The position numbers and the translations under genes were made by a program. The notes under the pieces were generated by a model. It saw nothing but the letters and a program-made list of their open reading frames with translations, did no database searches and was not told the origin of the DNA. Shown here piece after piece: positions 1 to 7,680 of a stretch of DNA of 10,392 nt. The stretch covers positions 1 to 10,392 of the forward strand of contig DQTF01000168.1 of the NCBI GenBank assembly GCA_015662935.1, given 5' to 3'. Position 1 is the stretch's first letter. Each line of letters opens with the position of its first letter. The stretch comes from Crocinitomicaceae bacterium. Its GTDB lineage: Bacteria > Bacteroidota > Bacteroidia > Flavobacteriales_D > Crocinitomicaceae.

Positions 1-512
1 AAATCTTGCTTGATACGCTCCATCATGATATAGACACCACGATAATCGCCGTCAATAACGAGTTCACAGAAACGATAATCAGACGCATAATGACCCATTT
101 TTCTAGCGAGGTCAAAAGTAAGTGCATTGCGAATCATTGTTTTGTCTGGATAAGGACCATTGAGAATCCAGTCGTTTTCAGCAGGCATCCCTAAAATAGC
201 AACTTGCAGGTTTGCACCTAATGAATCTTGAGTCTCAAGGCCGTATCCTTTTTTCGGATATTGCTGTGATGTAGAACCTCTAATTTCTATTTCTATTCTG
301 CCGTTGTAATTAGTAGGCGAATCTGTAGTGTAATTTCTAACATTGAATCCGTTGTCAATGATTTTCATTGTGCAAATGATCCTCGGATCATCTTGAATGC
401 TTAGCCCAGAAGGAGTTGTAATAATGACAATTGGCAGGTTAGAGTCCGTCAATGTTTGTGTAACCGAAAGGTTTGTAATAGAAATAAAAAAAAGCAGAAC
501 AATTATTCTCAT
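1..512 (-). CDS. Secreted CotH-family (spore-coat-kinase-like) protein, N-terminal part only
   Basis: Reading from ATG at 512-510 towards position 1 gives 170 uninterrupted codons, and the frame is still open at the window edge. The protein starts with a short hydrophobic signal peptide (MRIIVLLFFISITNLSVTQT). It then shows the pattern of CotH-family proteins: SNLPIVIITT, YNGRIEIEIRGSTSQQYPKK, GYGLET, LGMPAENDWILNGPY, DKTMIRNALTFDLARKMG, FCELVIDGDYRGVYIMMERI. Bacillus CotH is an atypical kinase that phosphorylates spore-coat proteins; in Gram-negative bacteria the family is usually secreted or cell-surface and its substrates are largely unknown. The catalytic region lies mostly beyond the edge, so activity cannot be judged. 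The start overlaps the stop of the upstream propeller phosphatase gene by 4 nt (ATGA), which indicates translational coupling in one operon. Family assignment is secure; kinase function is inferred. Confidence 0.9.
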   Translation of the reverse strand, partial: MRIIVLLFFISITNLSVTQTLTDSNLPIVIITTPSGLSIQDDPRIICTMKIIDNGFNVRNYTTDSPTNYNGRIEIEIRGSTSQQYPKKGYGLETQDSLGANLQVAILGMPAENDWILNGPYPDKTMIRNALTFDLARKMGHYASDYRFCELVIDGDYRGVYIMMERIKQD

Positions 513-3500
513 ATCTTAAAACCAATAACTAAAACATCATCAACTTGATCGAGGTCACCTTTCCAGTCTGCAAAAGCTTTTTCAATGATGTTTTTTTGTT
601 CTTCCATTGCTTTATTATTTATAGAAATAAGTAGTTCTCTAAACCTTTTTGCCATAAATTTCTTCCCTCTTTCTCCTCCAAATTGATCGACAAATCCATC
701 ACTAAAGATGTAGATTGAATCATCTTTTTGCAATTGAATATTATGCCCATTCAATATTTCTGATTCAATTTTTTTACCACCCAGAGAAAGTCTATTGGCT
801 TTAAACACGAGCAATTCACCATGTCTAACAATATAAAGAGGATGATAAGCACCTGAATATTGCAATTGTAAAGTTTTCTTATGAAAAGCGCAAATTGCTA
901 AATCCATTCCATCGTTAGAGTCAGAACTGTCTTCTTGCTTGAGGGAATCCACTATTCCATTGTTAATTTCTACAAGTGCATTTTCAGGAGAATTGACTTC
1001 TTCGGAAAGAACATGTTGGTTGATTTGAGAAATACAAATCATTGACATCAATGCTCCAGGCACTCCATGACCTGTGCAATCTGCAGCGATGCAAACGAAA
1101 ACGTTATCAAAATCATGCAGCCAATAAAAATCACCACTAATAATATCCTTAGGTTGGTACATACAAAATGCTCCATTTTTAAACGTATTGTAAAGTGTGT
1201 CTAAGTCAGGCATTAATGAAGATTGAATTCTCTTGGAATAATTGATACTATCGGTAATATCTTTGTTCTTCTTGTTAATGATACTATTTGCAGTCTCAAG
1301 GTCTTGGGTTCTGTTTTGAACTTCAGTTTCTAGTTCTTGCTTGTCAGTAATTAATTTCTTCGTTCGATAAGAGGTGTATAAATAGATTCCTAAAACAATA
1401 AGAATTCCCATTAGAATTAGAAACCAAGTTGTCTTCCAAAATGGAGGTGTAATAGAGAACTTAAATTCTTTAATGTCGCTCCAAATCCCGTCTTCGTTTT
1501 GCGCTTTGAGTTTAAAGATGTAATCTCCAGGACTTAAGTTGACAAATGTTGCGGTTGTTTTGTTACTCAATGGACTCCATTTTAAGTTGGATGAACCTTC
1601 CAAATAAAAGGAATACTTCGTTTTTTCTGGAGCATAGAAACTCAATCCAATGTAGTTAAAGGTCAAGTGTTTTTCGGTGTATTCTAAAACAAGGTCTTTG
1701 TCTAATGGCAAAGGTTGGTCATAATTTAAAAGTAATTCTGTAAAATGAATGATGGGTTTGTTGAGGTTGATTTTCTCTTCTTCAGGGTTGTATTTGGACA
1801 CGCCAAAAATAGAACCGACCCAAACATTATCTCCATCAACAAAGGATGCTTTTTGATTGGATTCTATACCTATATATCCGTTTGATTTATCATATACCTT
1901 GACAATGAACGTGTCTTTTTCATAGAGCGATTCTAAATCAACCTTATTCAAACCTTTGGAAGTTCCTAACCAAAGGTTTTTATTGTTGTCTATTTCTAAA
2001 AAGAACGAACTTGCAGAAGATAATCCGTTAGTAGTGTTGTATCGTTTAAAGGATGTTCCATCAAACTTTGTTAACCCGTCACTATGTGCAATCCAGACAT
2101 TATTTTTGTAATCAATTTTAACATCTGTACACCTATTGTTAGGTAAACCATTATCTTCATTATAACTTGTTATTTCTTGATTTGGAGAGATTTTGAAAAT
2201 ACCATCATTTGTTGCAAACCAAAAATTACCCAATAAGTCTTCCTCCATAGAGAATACTCGTTTACTTTTGATTTCTCTAAGAATGGAGTAGTGGAAAGAA
2301 GAATCATTGTCAATAAAAACATATAGGCCATTGTCAGAAGTACAAACCCATGTTCTGTTTTTAGAATCGACATGTATGTCATAAACTTTTAAGCCATCCA
2401 CCCTGTCAAATTTAGAGTCATCTACAAATTGTCCTTTTTTATAAATATTGACTCCTAGCTTCGATCCGATTAATAATTCATTGTTTATGAAGTGGTTTTC
2501 AAAACTGTAAATCCTTTCGTGCTTAAGTCCATCTAGAACTGTTAAATAGTTAATTTGATTGTTTTTTAATATAGAAATACCGTTTTTATGGCCACCAAAC
2601 CAGTATGCACCATTGTATTTGGTTATGGCAAAAATATAACCGTTCGTTACACCATCATTTATTGTGTAATTCTCAAAAACAGACTTTTTAACTAGAAACA
2701 CTCCTGCGTTCTGTGTACCTATCCATAAGTTATTTTGGTAATCTTTGTAAAAACATTCTATACCAAGTTGATTACTTGTACCACTTAAGAAAACTTCTTT
2801 GATACTTAGTTGGTCAAATTTATACAAGCCTTTAGTTGTGCCTATCCAAGTTATACCATCTTCGTCATTGTACAAAGAATGAACAAGTCCATCAGCGACA
2901 TTGAATTTTTTGCTCAAGTTAGTTATTTCCCCATTTTTATAGAGATAAACCCCCTTTCTTGAACCAATAATCAATTGGTTTTTTTTATCTAAAAGCAGAG
3001 AGAAAGCAGAAATAGATTCGTTGTTTGTATTCAAATAACTAAGTTCTTCTTTATCTAAAATGGCGATTCCATAGCGCATTCCTCCAAAGTAGATTTTACC
3101 ATCTTTGTCTTCTGCAATTGATCGAATGATATCTCGTTGGAATTTCTCATATTTAATATGGAGGTACTCTACATTCATACCATCGTAGGATACAACTCCT
3201 GAATCTGTTCCGATATAAATGATACCTCTTGAATCTTGAAAAATGGAATAGACTTTCTTTCCTAGGTCTTTATTTAATTTTTCTAAAGGATCAAACGTTT
3301 TACCATCGTAAAGGGAAACGCCATTTCCATAAGAACCTATCCATATATTACTATCTTTATCAACCAACATTTTTTGAATGTTGTTGGATGCTAGACCATT
3401 ATCTACACTATAAGTAGAAAGAGTATTTCCGTCAAATTTGCTGATGCCAGAATTATAGGTTCCAAACCAGATGTAGCCGTTTTTATCTTGCGCAATATGT

Positions 3501-3619
3501 TTGACTTGATTTTGAGCTAATCCGTCTTCCAATGTGTAGTTGGAGGTGCTATAGGTTTGTCCCAAACAGAGGTTGGAAACAAATAGAACAGTAAAAAAGA
3601 TTAGCAACAGTATTTTCAT
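509..3619 (-). CDS. Membrane sensor with two-component-regulator propellers, Y_Y_Y domain and SpoIIE/PP2C phosphatase
   Basis: This 1036-residue protein begins with a signal peptide (MKILLLIFFTVLFVSNLCLG, probable cleavage before Gln21), which supports the chosen start. Residues 25 to about 640 carry 14 Reg_prop repeats of the type 'DKNGYIWFGT..GISKFDG', enough for two seven-bladed propellers. A Y_Y_Y immunoglobulin-like domain follows (about 655-725, ending ITPPFW), then one membrane helix (about 733-752) and a charged coiled coil (about 755-800). The rest is a SpoIIE-type serine/threonine phosphatase. Its metal-binding aspartates are present in GDFYW (D830), ADCTGHG (D847), SDGFVDQF (D974) and DDVLVIG (D1027-1028), so it is probably active. 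Known Bacteroidota relatives often carry a histidine kinase in place of the phosphatase. Inferred role: a periplasmic ligand or state alters cytoplasmic dephosphorylation, perhaps of an anti-sigma antagonist as in partner switching; no such partner is in view. It is the first gene of the operon with the CotH gene. Confidence 0.93.
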   Translation of the reverse strand: MKILLLIFFTVLFVSNLCLGQTYSTSNYTLEDGLAQNQVKHIAQDKNGYIWFGTYNSGISKFDGNTLSTYSVDNGLASNNIQKMLVDKDSNIWIGSYGNGVSLYDGKTFDPLEKLNKDLGKKVYSIFQDSRGIIYIGTDSGVVSYDGMNVEYLHIKYEKFQRDIIRSIAEDKDGKIYFGGMRYGIAILDKEELSYLNTNNESISAFSLLLDKKNQLIIGSRKGVYLYKNGEITNLSKKFNVADGLVHSLYNDEDGITWIGTTKGLYKFDQLSIKEVFLSGTSNQLGIECFYKDYQNNLWIGTQNAGVFLVKKSVFENYTINDGVTNGYIFAITKYNGAYWFGGHKNGISILKNNQINYLTVLDGLKHERIYSFENHFINNELLIGSKLGVNIYKKGQFVDDSKFDRVDGLKVYDIHVDSKNRTWVCTSDNGLYVFIDNDSSFHYSILREIKSKRVFSMEEDLLGNFWFATNDGIFKISPNQEITSYNEDNGLPNNRCTDVKIDYKNNVWIAHSDGLTKFDGTSFKRYNTTNGLSSASSFFLEIDNNKNLWLGTSKGLNKVDLESLYEKDTFIVKVYDKSNGYIGIESNQKASFVDGDNVWVGSIFGVSKYNPEEEKINLNKPIIHFTELLLNYDQPLPLDKDLVLEYTEKHLTFNYIGLSFYAPEKTKYSFYLEGSSNLKWSPLSNKTTATFVNLSPGDYIFKLKAQNEDGIWSDIKEFKFSITPPFWKTTWFLILMGILIVLGIYLYTSYRTKKLITDKQELETEVQNRTQDLETANSIINKKNKDITDSINYSKRIQSSLMPDLDTLYNTFKNGAFCMYQPKDIISGDFYWLHDFDNVFVCIAADCTGHGVPGALMSMICISQINQHVLSEEVNSPENALVEINNGIVDSLKQEDSSDSNDGMDLAICAFHKKTLQLQYSGAYHPLYIVRHGELLVFKANRLSLGGKKIESEILNGHNIQLQKDDSIYIFSDGFVDQFGGERGKKFMAKRFRELLISINNKAMEEQKNIIEKAFADWKGDLDQVDDVLVIGFKI

Positions 3620-3650
3620 AATAGGATACTAATTTACAATAATTATCACT

Positions 3651-3678
3651 AAAAGATAGACTAAGTCCTTTGATTCAA
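3651..3678 (-). promoter_or_regulatory. Candidate promoter of the propeller-phosphatase/CotH operon
   Basis: On the minus strand TTG (3678-3676) is followed after 17 nt by TATCTTTT (3658-3651). This is one mismatch from the Bacteroidota -7 element TAnnTTTG. It would place the transcript start roughly 25 nt before the ATG at 3619. The match is imperfect in an AT-rich region, so it is only a candidate. Its -33 part overlaps that of the divergent met promoter. Confidence 0.4.
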
Positions 3679-3698
3679 TAGAATTTCCTGTAAATTTG
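3669..3698 (+). promoter_or_regulatory. Bacteroidota-type promoter of the SAM riboswitch-metH operon
   Basis: TTTG (3669-3672), an 18-nt spacer and TAAATTTG (3691-3698) match the Bacteroidota housekeeping promoter (-33 TTTG or TTG, -7 TAnnTTTG) exactly. Transcription would start at about 3704-3706, just where the first paired strand of the riboswitch begins (3706). That fit between promoter and RNA start is the main support. Confidence 0.75.
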
Positions 3699-3705
3699 CA
3701 GTCAT

Positions 3706-3807
3706 ACTTATAAAGAAAGGTGGAGGGACAGGCCCTTTGAAACCTTGGCAACCTCTCATTATTCGAAAAAGGTGCCAATTCCAATCTCTAATTGAGAAAA
3801 GATAAGT
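3706..3807 (+). promoter_or_regulatory. SAM-I (S-box) riboswitch
   Basis: The leader has the conserved S-box core in order: GGTGGAGGGAC (3719-3729), GGCCC, GAAACC, GGCAACC, then AGGTGCCAATTCC (3770-3782), and finally GATAAG (3801-3806). The closing stem P1 forms from ACTTAT (3706-3711) and ATAAGT (3802-3807). A short P4 forms from TCTC (3785-3788) and GAGA (3794-3797). GGG and CCC in the second segment give the P2 stem with its kink-turn region. The P3 arm is short, with an AT-rich loop. The element lies 43 nt before the first methionine-synthase gene, the expected target of S-box control. Binding of S-adenosylmethionine would stabilise P1 and lower expression of both metH halves. Confidence 0.93.
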
Positions 3808-3808
3808 T

Positions 3809-3830
3809 AGAGCAGAATTCTCCTTGCTTT
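3809..3830 (+). promoter_or_regulatory. Possible expression-platform hairpin of the SAM riboswitch
   Basis: Directly after P1, AGAGCAG (3809-3815) can pair with TTGCTTT (3824-3830), including two G-U pairs, around the loop AATTCTCC. No strong U-tract follows, so it is a weak terminator at best. An alternative pairing of GAGAA (3794-3798, in P4) with TTCTC (3818-3822) would compete with P4. Either could link ligand binding to expression. This is inference from base pairing alone. Confidence 0.3.
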
Positions 3831-3850
3831 ATAGGTAACAACAATTGATT

Positions 3851-4855
3851 ATGACAGATATAAAAGCAATTTTAAAAGATAGAATTCTTGTACTCGATGG
3901 AGCTATGGGGACAATGATTCAGCGATACGATCTCGAAGAAGAAGATTTCAGAAAAGGCTGGTTTGAAAAGCATGACTCTCCATTGAAAGGGAATAATGAT
4001 CTACTTTCTCTTACGCGCCCAGATATCATTAAAGAGATTCATGCAGCTTATTTTGAGGCAGGAGCAGATATTGCAGAAACGAATACATTCTCCGGAACAA
4101 CAATTGCTCAAGCTGACTACAGTCTTGAACATGTGGTTTATGATATTAACTATCAAAGCGCGAAAATCGCCAAAGAAGTTGCAGTAGAATTTACGAAAAA
4201 AGAACCTCAAAAGCCTCGATTTGTTGCAGGATCGGTAGGACCAACTAACAGAACGGCTTCGATTTCTCCCGATGTAAATGACCCAGGATTTAGAGGGATC
4301 ACTTTTGATGGGTTAAGAATAGCATACAAACAACAAGTCGAAGCGTTAATGGATGGAGGTGTAGATTTATTACTCGTTGAAACAGTATTTGACACACTAA
4401 ATGCAAAAGCGGCTCTCTTTGCAATAGATGAGGTTTTTGAAGAACGAAAAATGAAGTTGCCTATCATGGTTTCTGGGACAATTACGGATCAAAGTGGTAG
4501 AACGCTTACAGGACAAACGACCGATGCATTTTTAATTTCTGTATCTCACATGGATTTGTTAACTGTTGGGTTAAATTGTGCGCTTGGTGCTTCTATGATG
4601 CGTCCTTATTTACAAGTGTTGAATAAAAATGCACGATTTGGAGTGAGTGCTCATCCAAATGCAGGTTTGCCAAATGAATTTGGAGAATACGATGAAACAG
4701 CAGAGATGATGGCTGCTCAAATTAAGGATTATTTGGATGAAGGTCTTGTGAATATAATTGGAGGTTGTTGTGGAACGACTCCAGAACACATTACTGCTAT
4801 TGCAGAACTAGCAAAGAATTATTCACCAAGAAAATTTGGAGAAAATGGCGAATAA
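3851..4855 (+). CDS. metH: Methionine synthase, homocysteine-binding half (split MetH N-terminal module)
   Basis: This 334-residue protein is the homocysteine S-methyltransferase (Pfam S-methyl_trans) module of cobalamin-dependent methionine synthase. It binds homocysteine through zinc and presents it to methylcobalamin carried by the partner protein. The N-terminal signature DGAMGTMIQ starts at D16. The zinc cysteines are C243 (GLNCALGA) and C306-C307 (GGCCGTTPEH), the counterparts of E. coli MetH Cys247, Cys310 and Cys311. I start it at ATG 3851; a TTG at 3845 is in frame but the ATG is more likely, and neither has a clear Shine-Dalgarno sequence. It follows a SAM-I riboswitch and overlaps the second metH gene by 11 nt. 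Length and ending correspond to the first third of E. coli MetH, so it is a complete module and not a truncated gene. A stand-alone homocysteine methyltransferase is less likely given the neighbour. Confidence 0.93.
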   Translation: MTDIKAILKDRILVLDGAMGTMIQRYDLEEEDFRKGWFEKHDSPLKGNNDLLSLTRPDIIKEIHAAYFEAGADIAETNTFSGTTIAQADYSLEHVVYDINYQSAKIAKEVAVEFTKKEPQKPRFVAGSVGPTNRTASISPDVNDPGFRGITFDGLRIAYKQQVEALMDGGVDLLLVETVFDTLNAKAALFAIDEVFEERKMKLPIMVSGTITDQSGRTLTGQTTDAFLISVSHMDLLTVGLNCALGASMMRPYLQVLNKNARFGVSAHPNAGLPNEFGEYDETAEMMAAQIKDYLDEGLVNIIGGCCGTTPEHITAIAELAKNYSPRKFGENGE

Positions 4856-7511
4856 ACATACGTTAAAGTTATCAGGATTAGAACCGTTGATTGTTTCTCC
4901 AGAGAGCAATTTTGTAAATGTCGGAGAAAGAACCAATGTGACTGGTTCACGAAAGTTTTTGCGTCTAATCAAGGATGAATTGTTTGATGAAGCATTAAGT
5001 GTTGCAAGAGAACAAGTGGAAGGCGGGGCGCAAATCATAGACATCAACATGGATGAAGGAATGATTGATGGCAAGGAAGCCATGGTTCGTTTCTTGAACT
5101 TGATCGCTGCTGAACCAGATATTGCTAGAGTTCCTGTGATGATTGATAGTTCTAAATGGGAAATCATTGAAGCAGGATTGCAATGTGTTCAAGGTAAGGG
5201 TGTTGTCAATTCCATTTCTTTGAAAGAAGGAGAAGAGAATTTTAAGAAATACGCGCAAAAAATCAAACGCTACGGTGCCGCAGTTATCGTGATGGCTTTT
5301 GATGAAGACGGACAAGCAGATAGCTACGAAAGAAGAATTGAGATTTGCGAAAGGTCTTATCGAATTTTGGTTGATAAAGTTGGTTTTGATTGCAGTGACA
5401 TCATTTTTGATCCCAATATATTTCCGGTTGCAACGGGGATGGAAGAGCATAATAACAATGCATTGGACTTTTTTAGAGCAACAAAATGGATTCGAGAAAA
5501 TCTTCCTGGAGCACATGTTTCTGGTGGTGTTTCGAATGTTTCTTTTTCTTTTCGGGGTAATAATGTGGTTCGTGAAGCAATGCACGCTGCTTTTCTTTAT
5601 CACGCCATTCAGAATGGAATGGATATGGGGATTGTGAATCCGTCGATGCTTGAAATTTATGACAACGTAGAAAAGAATTTACTTGAACGAGTAGAAGATG
5701 TTCTTTTGAATAGAAGAGTAGATGCAACGGATAGATTGCTAGAAATTGCAGAGAATTTTAAGGGCGAGAAAGGAAAACAACGTGTAATTGATCTTTCTTG
5801 GCGAGAGAAAGAGGTAAAAGAACGTCTTTCTTATGCTTTGGTGAAAGGAATTACAGATTTTATTGTAGAAGATACGGAAGAATGTCGTTTGGCTTTTGAA
5901 CGACCAATTGAAGTCATTGAAGGCCCATTAATGGATGGAATGAATGTCGTTGGAGACTTGTTTGGAAGTGGGAAAATGTTCTTGCCTCAAGTAGTGAAGT
6001 CTGCAAGAGTAATGAAAAAAGCGGTGGCTTATTTGTTGCCATTTATTGAGGCTGAAAAAGGAGGAAAGCAAGAATTTTCTGGAAGAATATTAATGGCAAC
6101 TGTCAAAGGAGATGTTCACGACATTGGTAAAAATATTGTTGGCGTTGTTCTTAGTTGCAATAATTATGAAATCATTGACTTAGGAGTAATGGTTCCTTTT
6201 GAGGATATTATTGCAAAAGCCATCGAACTCAAGGTCGATGTTATCGGATTGAGTGGATTAATCACCCCTTCTCTCGATGAAATGGTGACAGTTGCGAAAG
6301 AAATGGAGCGAGCAAACCTCGACATACCTTTAATGATAGGTGGAGCTACAACTTCTCGTATTCATACTGCGGTTAAAATTGATGAACACTTTAACTTGAA
6401 TCAAACGGTGCATGTTTTAGACGCATCTCGTTCTGTTACTGTCGTTGAAAGTTTACTGGGTGACAAGAAAGATAATTTCATTAAAAACCTGGAGAAAGAA
6501 TATGCAAAAGTGAGAGATCATCACCAAAGAAGTCGTTCTAAAAAGCGAATGATTTCTATAGAAGATGCTCGTGCAAATAAATTTAAAATTGATTGGAGTG
6601 CTTTCGAAGCGGTAATACCTAAGAGGCTAGGATTGACGGAACTGAATGTGACTTCTAAAGAATTAATCGACTACATTGATTGGACTCCGTTTTTTAGAAC
6701 TTGGGAATTGCACGGTAAATATCCAGCAATACTGAAAGATGAGGTAGTAGGGGAGCAAGCGCAAAATTTGTTTGATGATGCAAATGAAATGTTGCAATCT
6801 ATTATTTCAGAGAATTGGTTGACGCACAAAGGAGTTGTTGGTTTGTTTGCTGCAAATTCTGTTGATGATGACATCGAAATTTACGATGAGAATGAGAATT
6901 TAATTCACACACAACATTCTCTACGTCAACAAGGAAAGAAGGCTTCAGGTGTTGCAAATATCGCTCTAGCAGATTTTATTGCACCAAAAGAAACTGGACT
7001 AACAGATTATATCGGTGGGTTTACAGTTACTTCTGGACTCGGCATTGAAGATAGAATTAAAGCTTTTGAGGCGGATCATGACGACTATAATTCAATTATG
7101 CTGAAAGCTTTGGCGGATCGTTTTGCGGAAGCATTTGCAGAATATGCTCACGAGATAGTGCGAAAAGAATTTTGGGGATATGCGTCTAACGAGCAATTGA
7201 GTAATCAATCCTTAATTAAGGAAGAATATAAAGGAATTCGTCCCGCCCCAGGTTATCCGGCATGTCCTGATCATACCGAAAAGACAGGTTTGTTTAAGTT
7301 GTTAGACGCAACTCAATTGACAGGTGTAAGTTTGACAGATTCTCTTGCAATGCTTCCGGCGGCTAGTGTTTCAGGATGGTATTTCGCACATCCTCAATCC
7401 AAGTATTTTGGTTTAGGGAAAATTAAAAAGGATCAAGTTGCAGGCATCGCAAAGAGAAAGGGTATTTCTATTGTTAAGATGGAGAGATGGTTGAGTTCTG
7501 TGATGGAGTAA
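4845..7511 (+). CDS. metH: Methionine synthase, folate-, B12-binding and reactivation half (split MetH C-terminal modules)
   Basis: This 888-residue protein carries the remaining MetH modules. The pterin-binding barrel (about 20-285) takes the methyl group from 5-methyltetrahydrofolate: NVGERTNVTGSRKF, DINMDEGMIDG, IDSSKWEIIEAG. The four-helix B12 cap is at about 310-400. The cobalamin domain (about 408-545) has DVHDIGKN with H425, the equivalent of the cobalt ligand His759 in E. coli, plus GLSGLITPSLDEM and GGATTSRIH. The reactivation domain (about 560-888) has RPAPGYPACPDHTEK (R799 onward) for S-adenosylmethionine-dependent reductive remethylation, and VSGWYFAHPQSKY. I start at ATG 4845 inside the end of the upstream gene; GGAG lies only 3 nt before it. 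An in-frame TTG at 4836 would add three residues. Together the two halves (334 + 888 residues) nearly equal the 1227 residues of E. coli MetH, so nothing is missing. Co-expression gives the 1:1 supply the reaction needs. Confidence 0.95.
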   Translation: MANKHTLKLSGLEPLIVSPESNFVNVGERTNVTGSRKFLRLIKDELFDEALSVAREQVEGGAQIIDINMDEGMIDGKEAMVRFLNLIAAEPDIARVPVMIDSSKWEIIEAGLQCVQGKGVVNSISLKEGEENFKKYAQKIKRYGAAVIVMAFDEDGQADSYERRIEICERSYRILVDKVGFDCSDIIFDPNIFPVATGMEEHNNNALDFFRATKWIRENLPGAHVSGGVSNVSFSFRGNNVVREAMHAAFLYHAIQNGMDMGIVNPSMLEIYDNVEKNLLERVEDVLLNRRVDATDRLLEIAENFKGEKGKQRVIDLSWREKEVKERLSYALVKGITDFIVEDTEECRLAFERPIEVIEGPLMDGMNVVGDLFGSGKMFLPQVVKSARVMKKAVAYLLPFIEAEKGGKQEFSGRILMATVKGDVHDIGKNIVGVVLSCNNYEIIDLGVMVPFEDIIAKAIELKVDVIGLSGLITPSLDEMVTVAKEMERANLDIPLMIGGATTSRIHTAVKIDEHFNLNQTVHVLDASRSVTVVESLLGDKKDNFIKNLEKEYAKVRDHHQRSRSKKRMISIEDARANKFKIDWSAFEAVIPKRLGLTELNVTSKELIDYIDWTPFFRTWELHGKYPAILKDEVVGEQAQNLFDDANEMLQSIISENWLTHKGVVGLFAANSVDDDIEIYDENENLIHTQHSLRQQGKKASGVANIALADFIAPKETGLTDYIGGFTVTSGLGIEDRIKAFEADHDDYNSIMLKALADRFAEAFAEYAHEIVRKEFWGYASNEQLSNQSLIKEEYKGIRPAPGYPACPDHTEKTGLFKLLDATQLTGVSLTDSLAMLPAASVSGWYFAHPQSKYFGLGKIKKDQVAGIAKRKGISIVKMERWLSSVME

Positions 7512-7535
7512 TTAAATAAATAGCGATAAAAATGC

Positions 7536-7568
7536 AAAGCAAACTTGTCTTTTTGTAAGGTTTGTTTT
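7536..7568 (+). terminator. Candidate terminator after the metH operon
   Basis: AAAGCAAACTT (7536-7546) can pair with AAGGTTTGTTTT (7557-7568), with one G-U pair and one bulged G, around a short U-rich loop. The right arm ends in a T-run. It lies 25 nt after the metH stop codon. The stem is AT-rich and so modest in strength. It overlaps the candidate promoter of the next gene. Confidence 0.35.
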
Positions 7569-7575
7569 ACGTTTG
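7545..7575 (+). promoter_or_regulatory. Candidate promoter of the Xre-type regulator gene
   Basis: TTG (7545-7547), a 20-nt spacer and TACGTTTG (7568-7575) match the Bacteroidota promoter, with a perfect TAnnTTTG. It would give a leader of about 100 nt before the regulator start at 7681. Such short motifs also occur by chance in AT-rich sequence. Confidence 0.45.
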
Positions 7576-7680
7576 ACTTTTCATTTTTTAATGTTATGGT
7601 GTTCAATATGTTTACTGTGTTAATCATTTTCTTAGTGAGGTTTAACTATGTTTTGTATAAATCAAAAAAGAATTTATCCG

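Noticed and set aside
6..194. Plus-strand open frame of 62 codons at the left edge
   Set aside because: It lies opposite the CotH coding sequence, which has clear family motifs on the minus strand.
3845..3850. TTG at 3845 as start of the first metH gene
   Set aside because: An ATG follows two codons later and family members do not need the extra residues; it cannot be fully excluded.
4836..4855. A frameshift breaking one metH gene
   Set aside because: The break falls exactly between modules, both parts have sensible ends and starts, all key residues are kept, and split MetH is a known arrangement in the phylum.
4995..5603. Minus-strand open frame of 202 codons inside metH
   Set aside because: It is antisense to the highly conserved pterin-binding module and its translation resembles no family I know; a shadow frame.
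5299..5637. Plus-strand open frame of 112 codons inside metH
   Set aside because: An out-of-phase reading of the metH pterin-binding region with no recognisable domain.
7433..7627. Minus-strand open frame across the end of metH
   Set aside because: It overlaps the conserved MetH C-terminus and the presumed terminator, and has no family likeness or promoter.
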